Assembly: GCF_000423405.1 (NCBI RefSeq)
Contig: NZ_AUHX01000005.1
Coordinates: forward strand, 274,207 to 338,206
Origin: Mesonia mobilis DSM 19841
GTDB lineage: Bacteria > Bacteroidota > Bacteroidia > Flavobacteriales > Flavobacteriaceae
Direction of reading: 5' to 3'
DNA: 64,000 nucleotides
In this document: positions 1 through 9,805 of the stretch, one piece after another
Layout: every line of letters begins with the position of its first letter
Numbering within the stretch: position 1 is the first letter of the stretch
The notes under the pieces: generated by a model
What the model was told of the DNA's origin: nothing
Seen by the model: the letters and a program-made list of their open reading frames with translations, nothing else
Database searches by the model: none
Made by a program: the position numbers and the translations under genes

Positions 1-49
1 CTTGATAAGTAACTCGTTATAGAATCTTAGATTTTGCCAAAATTAATAG

Positions 50-57
50 TATCTTTG
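50..57 (+). promoter_or_regulatory. Putative -7 promoter element for pheT
   Basis: The octamer TATCTTTG fits the Bacteroidota -7 consensus TAnnTTTG and lies 85 bases before the pheT start. I do not see a TTG at the usual -33 distance, so only half of the promoter is supported. Confidence 0.45.
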
Positions 58-142
58 CCACTTTATAAAAAAATTTAGTGCTTCTTTGGAGTACGTTAGA
101 ATTAAGAAAATAATTATTTTTCTACTGAAAAATTACATGTAA

Positions 143-2569
143 ATGAAGATTTCTTACAACTGGGTAAAACAGTTTATTAAAACCGATTGGGACGCAGAAA
201 AAACCGGAGAACTTTTAACTGATCTAGGTTTAGAAGTTGAAGGTATCGATACTTTTGAGTCGGTAAAAGGTGGTTTAGAAGGAATTGTTGTTGGGCACGT
301 TCTCACGTGTGAACCACACCATAATGCAGATCGATTAAGAGTGACCACTGTTGATATTGGTGAAGCAGAACCTGTACAAATTGTTTGTGGTGCACCTAAT
401 GTTGCTGCGGGTCAAAAAGTACCTGTGGCAACCGTAGGAACAACGCTTTACGATGATAAACAAGAACCTTGGAAAATTAAGAAAGGTAAAATTCGTGGTG
501 AAGTTAGTAATGGGATGATTTGCGCTGAAGATGAATTAGGTCTAGGTAAAAGTCACGACGGGATTATGGTTTTAGCAGAAGATCTAAAACCGGGAACTCC
601 GCTTAAAGAAGTTTTTGAAGTAGAAACCGATCAAGTTTTCGAAATTGGTTTAACGCCAAACCGTGCCGACGCGATGAGTCATTATGGTGTTGCACGTGAT
701 CTAAAAGCAGGATTACTTCAGCAAGAAATAAACACTCCATTAGATACGCCATCGGTAAGTAATTTTCACGTAGAAAACAGAAGTCGAAGAATTGCTATCG
801 AAGTTGATAATTACGATCTGGCTCCGCGTTATTGTGGCGTTACCATTTCTGGCGTAAAAGTAACTACTTCTCCGGCTTGGCTTCAAAACCGATTAAAAGC
901 AATCGGGATTACGCCGAAAAATAATGTTGTAGATGTCACAAATTATGTTTTACACGAGTTAGGACAACCCTTACACGCTTTCGATGCTGATTATATTAGC
1001 GACAATAAAATAAAGGTGAAAACACTTCCTGCAGGAACTAAGTTTACCACCTTAGATGAAGTGGAACGTGAGTTACACGAAGAAGATCTCATGATTTGTG
1101 ATGCTGAAAAACCGCTTTGTATAGCCGGTGTTTTTGGCGGACTCAATTCTGGAGTGACTGAAAAAACTAACACGGTTTTCTTAGAGAGTGCTTACTTTAA
1201 TCCCGTGAGTGTTCGTAAAACTGCAAAACGTCACGGTTTAAATACCGATGCTTCTTTTAGATTTGAAAGAGGTATCGATCCAAATATTACAAAATATGCA
1301 TTACGCAGAGCGGCTTTGTTAATTCAGAAAACGGCAGGCGGAATTGTAACGAGCGATATCGACGATATCTACCCGAAGAAAATTGAAGATTTTCAGGTAT
1401 TTCTAACTTTCGATCGAATTAACAGTCTTATTGGGCAAGAAATTCAGCCAGAAATTATTAAGTCTATTTTGGCTTCTTTAGACATTCGTGTAAACAACGT
1501 AACCGAAAGCGGTATGGGACTTACCATTCCGGCTTATCGTGTAGACGTTCAACGCGAAGTAGATGTAATTGAAGAAATTCTTCGTGTTTATGGCTATAAT
1601 AATGTTGAATTCAATGAAAAATTAAACGCCTCAATTTCAAACTCAAGCAGGTTTGAAGATTATCGTTTACAAAACATCATTGCCGATCAATTAGTTGGTC
1701 AAGGTTTTTACGAAACGATGGCGAACTCGTTAACCACAAAAGAATATGTGGAGTTGAGTGATGGTTTGCAAGAAACGCATAACGTTGAAATGCTTAATCC
1801 GTTAAGTCAAGATTTAGCGGTAATGCGTCAGTCTTTATTATTTAGCGGTTTAGAAGCGATTGCTTACAACTTAAATCGTAGAAATAATAATCTGAAGTTT
1901 TTCGAATTCGGAAAGACGTATCACGATTTCCCATCGGGAAGAGAAGAACATAAACATCTATCACTATTAATTAGTGGTAATAGAAGTGCAGAACGTTGGA
2001 ATGCGCTTCCTGCGAAAAGCGACTTTTTCTTTAGCAAAGGAAGCATTGTTGCTGTTTTAGAAAAACTAGGTTTAAATCAGCTTAAATATACACCAACAAC
2101 AAGCGATATTTTTTCTGAAGGATTAAGTATTTCTACTCGTAAAAAGAAAGTAGTCGATTTTGGGGTAGTTAAAAAATCGATCTTAAAGAAATTTGGTATA
2201 GATCAAGAAGTGATCTTTGCAGATTTTAATTGGGATACCATTATTGAATTGGTTCAGCATCATAAAACTACGTTTAGAGCGATCCCTAAATATCCTTCCG
2301 TAAGAAGAGATTTTGCATTACTTTTAGATGAAAAAGTAAGCTTTAGTGACATTTACGATATCGCTACTAAAAGTGAACGTAAGATGTTGAAGAATGTAGA
2401 ATTGTTCGACGTTTATCAAGGAGAAAACCTTCCGGAAGGCAAAAAAAGTTATGCGGTAAGCTTCAGCTTTTTAGATGAATACAAAACTTTAACCGATAAG
2501 CAAGTAGATAAAATGATGAATAAACTTCAGCAGCAATTTGAAAAACAATTGGGCGCTAGTTTACGATAA
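143..2569 (+). CDS. pheT: Phenylalanine--tRNA ligase beta subunit
   Basis: Beta chain of the cytoplasmic alpha2-beta2 enzyme that charges tRNA-Phe. At 808 residues it has the full family length. An N-terminal tRNA-binding (EMAP/B1-type) domain lies around residues 40-155. GLTPNRADAM at about 169-178 is followed by the B3/B4 editing region with FRFERGID near 373. B5 and the catalytic-like core come next, and the C-terminal anticodon-binding FDX-ACB domain is at about 714-807 (KYPSVRRDFALL). The ATG at 143 gives the usual MKISYNW start. pheS is not adjacent, so the gene appears to be transcribed alone from the putative promoter near 50 to the terminator at 2665. The assignment is firm from whole-length family features. 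Confidence 0.97.
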   Translation: MKISYNWVKQFIKTDWDAEKTGELLTDLGLEVEGIDTFESVKGGLEGIVVGHVLTCEPHHNADRLRVTTVDIGEAEPVQIVCGAPNVAAGQKVPVATVGTTLYDDKQEPWKIKKGKIRGEVSNGMICAEDELGLGKSHDGIMVLAEDLKPGTPLKEVFEVETDQVFEIGLTPNRADAMSHYGVARDLKAGLLQQEINTPLDTPSVSNFHVENRSRRIAIEVDNYDLAPRYCGVTISGVKVTTSPAWLQNRLKAIGITPKNNVVDVTNYVLHELGQPLHAFDADYISDNKIKVKTLPAGTKFTTLDEVERELHEEDLMICDAEKPLCIAGVFGGLNSGVTEKTNTVFLESAYFNPVSVRKTAKRHGLNTDASFRFERGIDPNITKYALRRAALLIQKTAGGIVTSDIDDIYPKKIEDFQVFLTFDRINSLIGQEIQPEIIKSILASLDIRVNNVTESGMGLTIPAYRVDVQREVDVIEEILRVYGYNNVEFNEKLNASISNSSRFEDYRLQNIIADQLVGQGFYETMANSLTTKEYVELSDGLQETHNVEMLNPLSQDLAVMRQSLLFSGLEAIAYNLNRRNNNLKFFEFGKTYHDFPSGREEHKHLSLLISGNRSAERWNALPAKSDFFFSKGSIVAVLEKLGLNQLKYTPTTSDIFSEGLSISTRKKKVVDFGVVKKSILKKFGIDQEVIFADFNWDTIIELVQHHKTTFRAIPKYPSVRRDFALLLDEKVSFSDIYDIATKSERKMLKNVELFDVYQGENLPEGKKSYAVSFSFLDEYKTLTDKQVDKMMNKLQQQFEKQLGASLR

Positions 2570-2664
2570 TTTTTCACAGTACTAAAACCAAAATATTTAA
2601 AAATAATATCCTGAATCAATTTCTGAGTGACGGCGACTCATTATGATTTAATAGATATTCAATT

Positions 2665-2703
2665 AAAAAAAATCCGGATCTATAAGAATCCGGATTTTTT
2701 TTT
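2665..2703. terminator. Bidirectional intrinsic terminator between pheT and fasciclin gene
   Basis: An inverted repeat, ATCCGGAT with loop ctataaga, is flanked by an A-run on the left and a T-run on the right. It sits between two convergent genes, so it can serve both. Confidence 0.85.
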
Positions 2704-2724
2704 AATACTATATATAAAAATTGA

Positions 2725-3252
2725 CTATCTAGCCGGTAAAAGTATAGATTTCGTTTTGTAAATTAGTCCGTTTGAAGATTGATTTTCTGAGGAAATTACA
2801 ACATTTGCTCTACCTAAATGATCAACAACAATTAAATTTCCTTCTTCATTGTCAGAAAACGTTAAAGGAGTTCCCTCTACAGTTTTCACCATTGTTCTAC
2901 CTCCTTTTTCTTTAATTTTATTCTGGATTTTTTCTAATGTCCAACTTCCTTCCAAAATATGATAAGTTGTTATTGCTCTTAGTTTATTTTCACCAGAAGG
3001 CATATTTACGTACTTTTCTTGTATTAAGCTTTCAAAAGCATCATTCACAGGAGCAAAAATTGTGTAAGAATTACCGTCATTAAGCAGATTAACTGTTTTA
3101 GTAGTTTCTAGCAAACCATAAAATTCTGATAGGTCACTAGCTGAAGAAATGTTAGCTGTTAAAGTTTTAGAGCTATCTTGAGCAAAGGCATTTAATCCTA
3201 AAAATAAAAAAGCAACTAACGATAATTTAGAAAGGTAATTTAATGTTCTCAT
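2725..3252 (-). CDS. Secreted single-domain fasciclin (FAS1) protein
   Basis: A 175-residue exported protein. Residues 1-25 form a signal peptide ending in NAFAQ with no lipobox cysteine, so the product is probably periplasmic or secreted. The rest is one FAS1 domain with the two family signatures: YTIFAPVNDAF around residue 63 and the YHILEG region after it, ending with the usual GLIYKTKSILLP-type strand. FAS1 domains act in adhesion or ligand binding; the ligand here is unknown. The gene is alone, convergent with pheT across a shared terminator. A second FAS1 protein (three domains, lipoprotein) is encoded at 25230-26645. Confidence 0.85.
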   Translation of the reverse strand: MRTLNYLSKLSLVAFLFLGLNAFAQDSSKTLTANISSASDLSEFYGLLETTKTVNLLNDGNSYTIFAPVNDAFESLIQEKYVNMPSGENKLRAITTYHILEGSWTLEKIQNKIKEKGGRTMVKTVEGTPLTFSDNEEGNLIVVDHLGRANVVISSENQSSNGLIYKTKSILLPAR

Positions 3253-3531
3253 AATTGGATTTTGGGTTATTAAGTAACGAATTTAATAAATTATTATGAA
3301 GTTTCTTTTATAAATCTAAATAACTTACCGATAATCATTATATTAAAATCATTTTCAACTTTAAAATAATATTTAAAAATTATTACTCTTCAACTTTATA
3401 CTAAATCTCACTCCATTAATAATAATAGCACAAAATTATTCAGCAGCAACTCAAACTGAAAAATAAATTAAGTATACAATTACAGAAAAAGTCAGTATTT
3501 TGCGGCTTTATAATTTAAAGCAAGTTGAATA

Positions 3532-4737
3532 ATGAAAAACAAAGACCTTTTACAAATTGCAGAAGACTTTGGCAGTCCAGTTTATGTGTATGATAGTGAA
3601 AAAATTGTAGCACAATTTAAACGCTTAACCAACGCATTTAAACAGGTTAAAAAGCTAAAGATCAATTATGCAGTAAAAGCGCTTTCTAACATTAACGTGC
3701 TTAAATTACTTACTAACTGCGGAAGCGGTTTAGATACGGTTTCTATACAGGAAGTAAAACTGGGCTTAAGAACCGGAATTGCACCAGAGAAAATTATTTT
3801 CACGCCTAACGGAGTTTCTATCGAAGAAATTGAAGAAGCTGTAAAGTTAGGGGTTCAAATTAATATAGATAATTTATCGGTCTTAGAACAATTCGGAACA
3901 ACGCATCCAGAAGTTCCTGTTTGTATTCGTATTAATCCGCATGTGATGGCAGGAGGAAATACGAACATTTCGGTAGGACATATCGATTCTAAATTTGGTA
4001 TTTCTATTCACCAAATGCCACATTTATTAAGAATTGTTGAAAATACTAAAATGAATATTAACGGTATACATATGCATACCGGAAGTGATATTTTGGATAT
4101 TGAGGTTTTCTTATACGCTTCAGAAATTCTTTTTGATGCCGCTAAAAATTTTAAAGAGCTAGAGTTTTTAGACTTCGGAAGTGGTTTTAAAGTTCCTTAT
4201 CATGATAATGATATTGAAACCAATATTGAAGAATTCGGAAAAAAACTAAGCAAACGCTTTAACGAGTTTTGTAAAGATTACGGCAAAGAACTTACGCTAG
4301 CCTTTGAACCGGGTAAATTTTTAGTAAGTGAATCTGGTTTCTTTTTAGTAAAAGTAAACTCTATAAAACAAACCACCTCAACAGTTTTCGCTCAAGTGGA
4401 TTCTGGTTTTAATCATTTGATAAGACCAATGCTTTACGGTTCTAAACACGAAGTGGTAAACATTAGTCATCCTACCAAAAATAAGCGTTTTTATTCTGTT
4501 GTAGGTTATATTTGTGAAACTGATACATTTGCCACCAATAAACAAATTGCAGAGATTAGTGAAGGTGATATTCTAGCTTTTAAAAATGCCGGAGCTTATT
4601 GTTTTTCGATGGCTAGTAATTACAATTCTCGCTATCGTCCTGCTGAAATTTTATGGCATAACGGAGAAGCTAAATTGATTCGAAAAAGAGAAACTTTTGA
4701 GGATTTAATTGCTAATCAAGTAGAAGTTGAACTTTAG
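3532..4737 (+). CDS. lysA: Diaminopimelate decarboxylase
   Basis: PLP enzyme that decarboxylates meso-diaminopimelate to L-lysine, the last step of lysine synthesis. It has a fold-III alanine-racemase-like barrel with the PLP lysine K49 in NYAVKAL. The HMHTGSD motif is near 179, the phosphate-binding GSGFKVP near 221 and EPGKF near 262. The C-terminal active-site segment GAYCFSMASNYNSR lies near the end. At 401 residues the length is normal for the Bacteroidota form. The 279 bases upstream are AT-rich; a near-match to the -7 box (TATTTTG at about 3497) is the only regulatory hint. The DUF2007 gene follows after 63 bases and may be co-transcribed. Confidence 0.95.
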   Translation: MKNKDLLQIAEDFGSPVYVYDSEKIVAQFKRLTNAFKQVKKLKINYAVKALSNINVLKLLTNCGSGLDTVSIQEVKLGLRTGIAPEKIIFTPNGVSIEEIEEAVKLGVQINIDNLSVLEQFGTTHPEVPVCIRINPHVMAGGNTNISVGHIDSKFGISIHQMPHLLRIVENTKMNINGIHMHTGSDILDIEVFLYASEILFDAAKNFKELEFLDFGSGFKVPYHDNDIETNIEEFGKKLSKRFNEFCKDYGKELTLAFEPGKFLVSESGFFLVKVNSIKQTTSTVFAQVDSGFNHLIRPMLYGSKHEVVNISHPTKNKRFYSVVGYICETDTFATNKQIAEISEGDILAFKNAGAYCFSMASNYNSRYRPAEILWHNGEAKLIRKRETFEDLIANQVEVEL

Positions 4738-4800
4738 TTAATTTCAGCTTAAATTAAGTTGAAATAATTTGTGATTCGATTATCTTAGATAAAAACTAAA

Positions 4801-5040
4801 ATGATGAGTACAGAAAATTCAACTTATAAAAACGTATATACCGGTTCTGATGTAAATGTTCAATATTTGCAAGAACTGTTTCACAAAGCAGGAATTGATT
4901 CTATTGTAAAAAATAATTTTGAATCCGGTTTGAGAGCAGGTTTTGGTGGCGGTTTACCGGGACAGGTACAATTGCAAGTACAAACCTCTCATTACGATGA
5001 AGCGGTGAAAATTATTAAAGCTACATTTCCGCAGGAATAA
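4801..5040 (+). CDS. DUF2007-family small protein
   Basis: A 79-residue cytoplasmic protein. The pattern is a strand (YKNVYTGSDV), a helix (YLQELFHKAGIDS), a glycine-rich turn (GFGGGLPG), and a final strand and helix (VQTSHYDEAVKIIK). This matches DUF2007 proteins, sometimes labelled putative signal-transducing, whose fold resembles PII/ACT-like modules. The molecular role is unknown. The start is ATGATG at 4801; either methionine would do. It follows lysA in the same direction and is closed by the terminator at 5059-5095. Confidence 0.75.
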   Translation: MMSTENSTYKNVYTGSDVNVQYLQELFHKAGIDSIVKNNFESGLRAGFGGGLPGQVQLQVQTSHYDEAVKIIKATFPQE

Positions 5041-5058
5041 GATTAAAAATTTTTCAAT

Positions 5059-5095
5059 AAAAAAAAGCCACGATTAAAATCGTGGCTTTTTTTAT
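5059..5095. terminator. Bidirectional intrinsic terminator
   Basis: The stem AAGCCACGATT pairs with AATCGTGGCTT, with an A-run before and a T-run after. It separates the convergent DUF2007 and lipoprotein genes. Confidence 0.85.
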
Positions 5096-5109
5096 CGTTT
5101 AGTTTTATA

Positions 5110-6465
5110 TTAAAACTGATAACTAAATTCTCCTTGAGTAATGTTAATTGTATCTCCGTTATCGGCTTCACCAACAAAGCTAAATGTACCGACTACTGTA
5201 TTGTTCTCAAAAGAAGTAATTGTGATCTCACCAGAATCTGCTTGAGCATCATAAACCACCTCATTCGCTGTATCTACATCTGCAATATAACTTGCTGAAT
5301 ACGGTGGATTCTCACTGATTGAATACGTACCCACTTCAGGATTCTGAGGTATATTTAATACAATACTATTATCTAAATCTGAAATAAAATTTAAACTCAC
5401 TTCATCACTACCTACTAAAGATCCTTCTGCAAAAGTATTTGCTACAAATTCTTCACCATCTACTAAAGCACTAGCATTATCTACAGGAGCTTGATTTTCA
5501 AAAGGAATATTGGTAAATACACCATTTGTCATCACTAACTCTTCTTGACTGATAATTTCTACTAAAGTTCCAGAAAATGTACCTGAAACCAAGTTATTTG
5601 TATAATCTATAGATGAAATATTAATGGTTCCCTCTATAGGAATATACACTTCGCTTTCTTCATTTGAATTATCTAAATCGTATAAAATTAGTGCTTCATA
5701 TTCAGAACCTAAATCAAAACTTCCCACAGCCGGATCAAATACCTGTAATACGAAGACCTGCTCCCCAGAACTTGCAGCAATTGCTAAACCATCTTCATTA
5801 ATATTTGCTTGCGTAGTACCTGTATAAAGTTCTCCATCTAATTCTACCTCAAATAGAGATTCAGGATCTTCTGGTTCAGGGTCTGTAGGTTCTTCTCCTC
5901 CTTCTATTTGTAATGGAACATTAGAGAATTCTCCTTCAGTAATATTAACAGTTTCAACAGTAACACTACCATCTTCATTATCTACTTCTCTTTCTGCTTC
6001 AAATGAAAAAGTTCCTGAAACTATCATATTTTGAGTATCCCATTCTGTAATTTCTAACGTTCCTGTAGAATTCACGGTAGTTGTATAAGGAAATCCTTCA
6101 GTTCCTAATTGCGCGTACATCGCCGTGCCATCTCCGGGATTATCAAAATCAACGGGATTAGATAATACGTAAGATCCTGTACCTTCGGCTTCAATTTGTA
6201 AAGAAATTGAATTTCCTGAAACATTTGCTCCAGAAATCGAAGTTTGCACGATATCTCCATTATAAATAGTAATCGATAAAGCTCCATCTGCAACAAACGA
6301 GTTACCATCGATAGTAGCAGTAAAGTTACCACCCGGTGTTTGGTTTCCTCCTCCAGAACCGCCACCATTAGGATCACCAAACTCTCCTTCTAAAGGTTCG
6401 TTATCACAAGAAACCGCCATTAACGTGAATAGCGCTAAAAAAATAGGGTATAAGATTTTTTTCAT
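5110..6465 (-). CDS. Lipoprotein with three tandem DUF6252-like beta repeats
   Basis: A 451-residue lipoprotein. I place the start at the ATG at 6465 rather than the longer frame start at 6492, because it gives a proper lipoprotein signal (MKKILYPIFLALF... with lipobox AVSC). A short Gly/Pro-rich linker (GGGSGGGNQ) is followed by three diverged units of roughly 130-140 residues. Each opens with an x-DG-x-x-(F/Y)xA/G strand (ATIDGNSFVA, EVELDGELYTG, ALVDGEEFVA). Each closes with GTFSF/GTFSG and (I)TxGxF(S/T). This arrangement resembles the Flavobacteria DUF6252 domain; I name that by recollection. The protein is very acidic and probably surface-exposed. Its function is unknown. The MFS gene lies upstream, 49 bases away. 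Confidence 0.7.
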   Translation of the reverse strand: MKKILYPIFLALFTLMAVSCDNEPLEGEFGDPNGGGSGGGNQTPGGNFTATIDGNSFVADGALSITIYNGDIVQTSISGANVSGNSISLQIEAEGTGSYVLSNPVDFDNPGDGTAMYAQLGTEGFPYTTTVNSTGTLEITEWDTQNMIVSGTFSFEAEREVDNEDGSVTVETVNITEGEFSNVPLQIEGGEEPTDPEPEDPESLFEVELDGELYTGTTQANINEDGLAIAASSGEQVFVLQVFDPAVGSFDLGSEYEALILYDLDNSNEESEVYIPIEGTINISSIDYTNNLVSGTFSGTLVEIISQEELVMTNGVFTNIPFENQAPVDNASALVDGEEFVANTFAEGSLVGSDEVSLNFISDLDNSIVLNIPQNPEVGTYSISENPPYSASYIADVDTANEVVYDAQADSGEITITSFENNTVVGTFSFVGEADNGDTINITQGEFSYQF

Positions 6466-6514
6466 AAAGATATATTTATTTGGGTCACACAAACTTAATT
6501 AAATTTATGTTAAA

Positions 6515-7834
6515 CTAAAATTTTGTTTTTGGTACTCGCAATAATAAAATTACTCCTAAAATAAAAAATGTCATAAAACATAAAATTGCGGTTCTACTAT
6601 CATATTTCTGAGCAATATAACCGTAGGAGAACATCCCAATGACAATTCCGATTTTCTCTGAAACGTCGTAAAAACTGAAATAGGAAGCCGTATCGATCGC
6701 ATCTTTAGGTAATAATTTTGAATAGGTTGAACGCGATAAAGACTGAATACCTCCCATCACCAAACCTACTAAAGCTGCAGCACCATAAAACTGAAACGGA
6801 GTCGTAATAAAATAGGCATAAATACAAATACCAACCCACAATAGATTAATGACGATTAATGTTTGAATATTCCCAAATTTAGCAGAAGCTTTAGAAGTTA
6901 AAAAAGCTCCTAAAACCGCCACTAATTGTATAAGTAAAATACTTACAATTAATCCGGTGGTTGAATCTTGCTCGCCCCAATCTAATTCTTTAATTCCAAA
7001 ATAAGTTGCTATAAGCATAATCGTTTGTACCGCCATACTATATAAAAAGAAAGAATACAGGTAGCGCTTCAGTTGAATATTTTCTTGAATGCGAGCCCAA
7101 ATTTTTCGAAGTTCTCGAAAGCCATTAAACATAACATCTTTAGTAACTTTAGCATTTGTTTTGTTTCCTTTAGGCAAGTAATAGTAAGTGTACTGACTAA
7201 AGCCAATCCACCAAACTCCGGTTAAAATAAAAGATAATCTTGTTGGGAAAGCTTCATCTTTAAACCCGAAAGTTTCATAAAATAGAATCATTGATAAACA
7301 AATGAGCAATAAGATCACACTACCAATATAGCCTAACGAGAAGCCTTTGGCACTAATTTTATCTTGCTGCTCTGGGAAGGCAATATCCGGTAAATAAGAA
7401 TTGTAGAATACCAAACTACCCCAGAACCCGATGAGTGCTAAAAAATAACAAAGCAACCCAAACCATAAATAATCAAGGTCGAACCAAAATAAACCAATAC
7501 AAGAAATTGCTCCCAAATAACAGAAAAACTTCATAAAGTTTTTCTTGTTCCCCACATAATCGGCGATTCCACTTAAAAACGGACTTAAGATCGAAACCAT
7601 TAAAAAAGCTGCTCCGGTTACATAACTAATAAGCGTGTCGTTATTAATACCTTCAAAGCCTAAAAAATCGATTGTATCGCTTACTACTACTCCATCTTCT
7701 TTTACAATAGTTAATGCGCCATAAAAAATAGGAAAGATCGCTGAAGAAATAACTAAACTGTAAACCGAATTTGCCCAGTCGTAAAATGCCCAAGCGTTGA
7801 GTAACTTTTTACTTCCTTTTGGTAATGCTTGCAT
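6515..7834 (-). CDS. UMF1-family (Atg22-like) MFS transporter
   Basis: Integral inner-membrane protein of 439 residues with about 12 hydrophobic segments. The N-terminal signature AFYDWANSVYSLVI (about 16-29) is the hallmark of the UMF1/Atg22 branch of the major facilitator superfamily. An MFS loop motif, GIADYVGNKK, lies between early helices (about 88-97), and GGIQSLSRSTYSK in the second half is another family signature. Substrate is unknown; amino-acid or small-metabolite export is suggested only by the yeast relatives. The ABC-F terminator at 7869-7900 lies just upstream, so the gene needs its own promoter, which I could not locate. Confidence 0.9.
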   Translation of the reverse strand: MQALPKGSKKLLNAWAFYDWANSVYSLVISSAIFPIFYGALTIVKEDGVVVSDTIDFLGFEGINNDTLISYVTGAAFLMVSILSPFLSGIADYVGNKKNFMKFFCYLGAISCIGLFWFDLDYLWFGLLCYFLALIGFWGSLVFYNSYLPDIAFPEQQDKISAKGFSLGYIGSVILLLICLSMILFYETFGFKDEAFPTRLSFILTGVWWIGFSQYTYYYLPKGNKTNAKVTKDVMFNGFRELRKIWARIQENIQLKRYLYSFFLYSMAVQTIMLIATYFGIKELDWGEQDSTTGLIVSILLIQLVAVLGAFLTSKASAKFGNIQTLIVINLLWVGICIYAYFITTPFQFYGAAALVGLVMGGIQSLSRSTYSKLLPKDAIDTASYFSFYDVSEKIGIVIGMFSYGYIAQKYDSRTAILCFMTFFILGVILLLRVPKTKF

Positions 7835-7868
7835 GGTTAAGCTTTTGATTAGATGGTCTAAAAATAGA

Positions 7869-7900
7869 AAAACCTTTCTAAATAATTAGAAAGGTTTTTT
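7869..7900 (-). terminator. Intrinsic terminator downstream of the ABC-F gene
   Basis: AACCTTTCTAA pairs with TTAGAAAGGTT. On the minus strand the stem is followed by a T-run, so it ends transcription coming from the ABC-F gene and through the repeat at 7918-8036. Confidence 0.75.
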
Positions 7901-7917
7901 ATGAATTGTTTATTCTT

Positions 7918-8035
7918 TTGCGTTAGGGATGACAGCCCTTCGACTAAGCTCAGGATAAACTCTCCCTTTTTTAATTTTTGCGATAGCGATAATTAAAAAA
8001 GTTATAGCGTACAGCCCGACCCGCAGGGAAACGCC

Positions 8036-8036
<1 letters not shown>
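7918..8036. repeat. Interspersed intergenic repeat, copy 1
   Basis: Bounded by TGCGTTAGGGAT on the left and GCCCGACC...GGGAAACGCCC on the right. The outer GCGTT and AACGC are inverted. The same borders recur at 51398-51509 around a different interior. The interior here holds CTTCGACTAAGCTCAGG, related to the fragment at 37527-37554, and an imperfect palindrome around gcgataattaaaaaagttatagcg. The right border runs into the ABC-F stop codon (CTA at 8036-8038 on the plus strand). The pattern resembles short repeats scattered through many flavobacterial genomes; that is recollection, not a search. Confidence 0.65.
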
Positions 8037-9664
<1,628 letters not shown>

Positions 9665-9773
9665 CTATAAAAAATTTTTGCGAAAATAGTTAATTAAAAT
9701 GATAACATGAAACATTAACTTTTTAAGTTTTCTATTTAACGTGAGGTTAACAAGCGTAACCTAAGCTTTGGTT

Positions 9774-9781
9774 TAATTTTG
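9774..9781 (+). promoter_or_regulatory. Putative -7 promoter element
   Basis: TAATTTTG, an exact TAnnTTTG match, lies 24 bases before the ATG at 9806. No convincing -33 TTG is seen. Confidence 0.45.
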
Positions 9782-9805
9782 AGAGCTAAATGAATAAAAC
9801 CACCA

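Noticed and set aside
6466..6492. Nine-residue extension of the three-repeat lipoprotein
   Set aside because: It would place charged residues before the lipoprotein signal. The ATG at 6465 gives a normal one.
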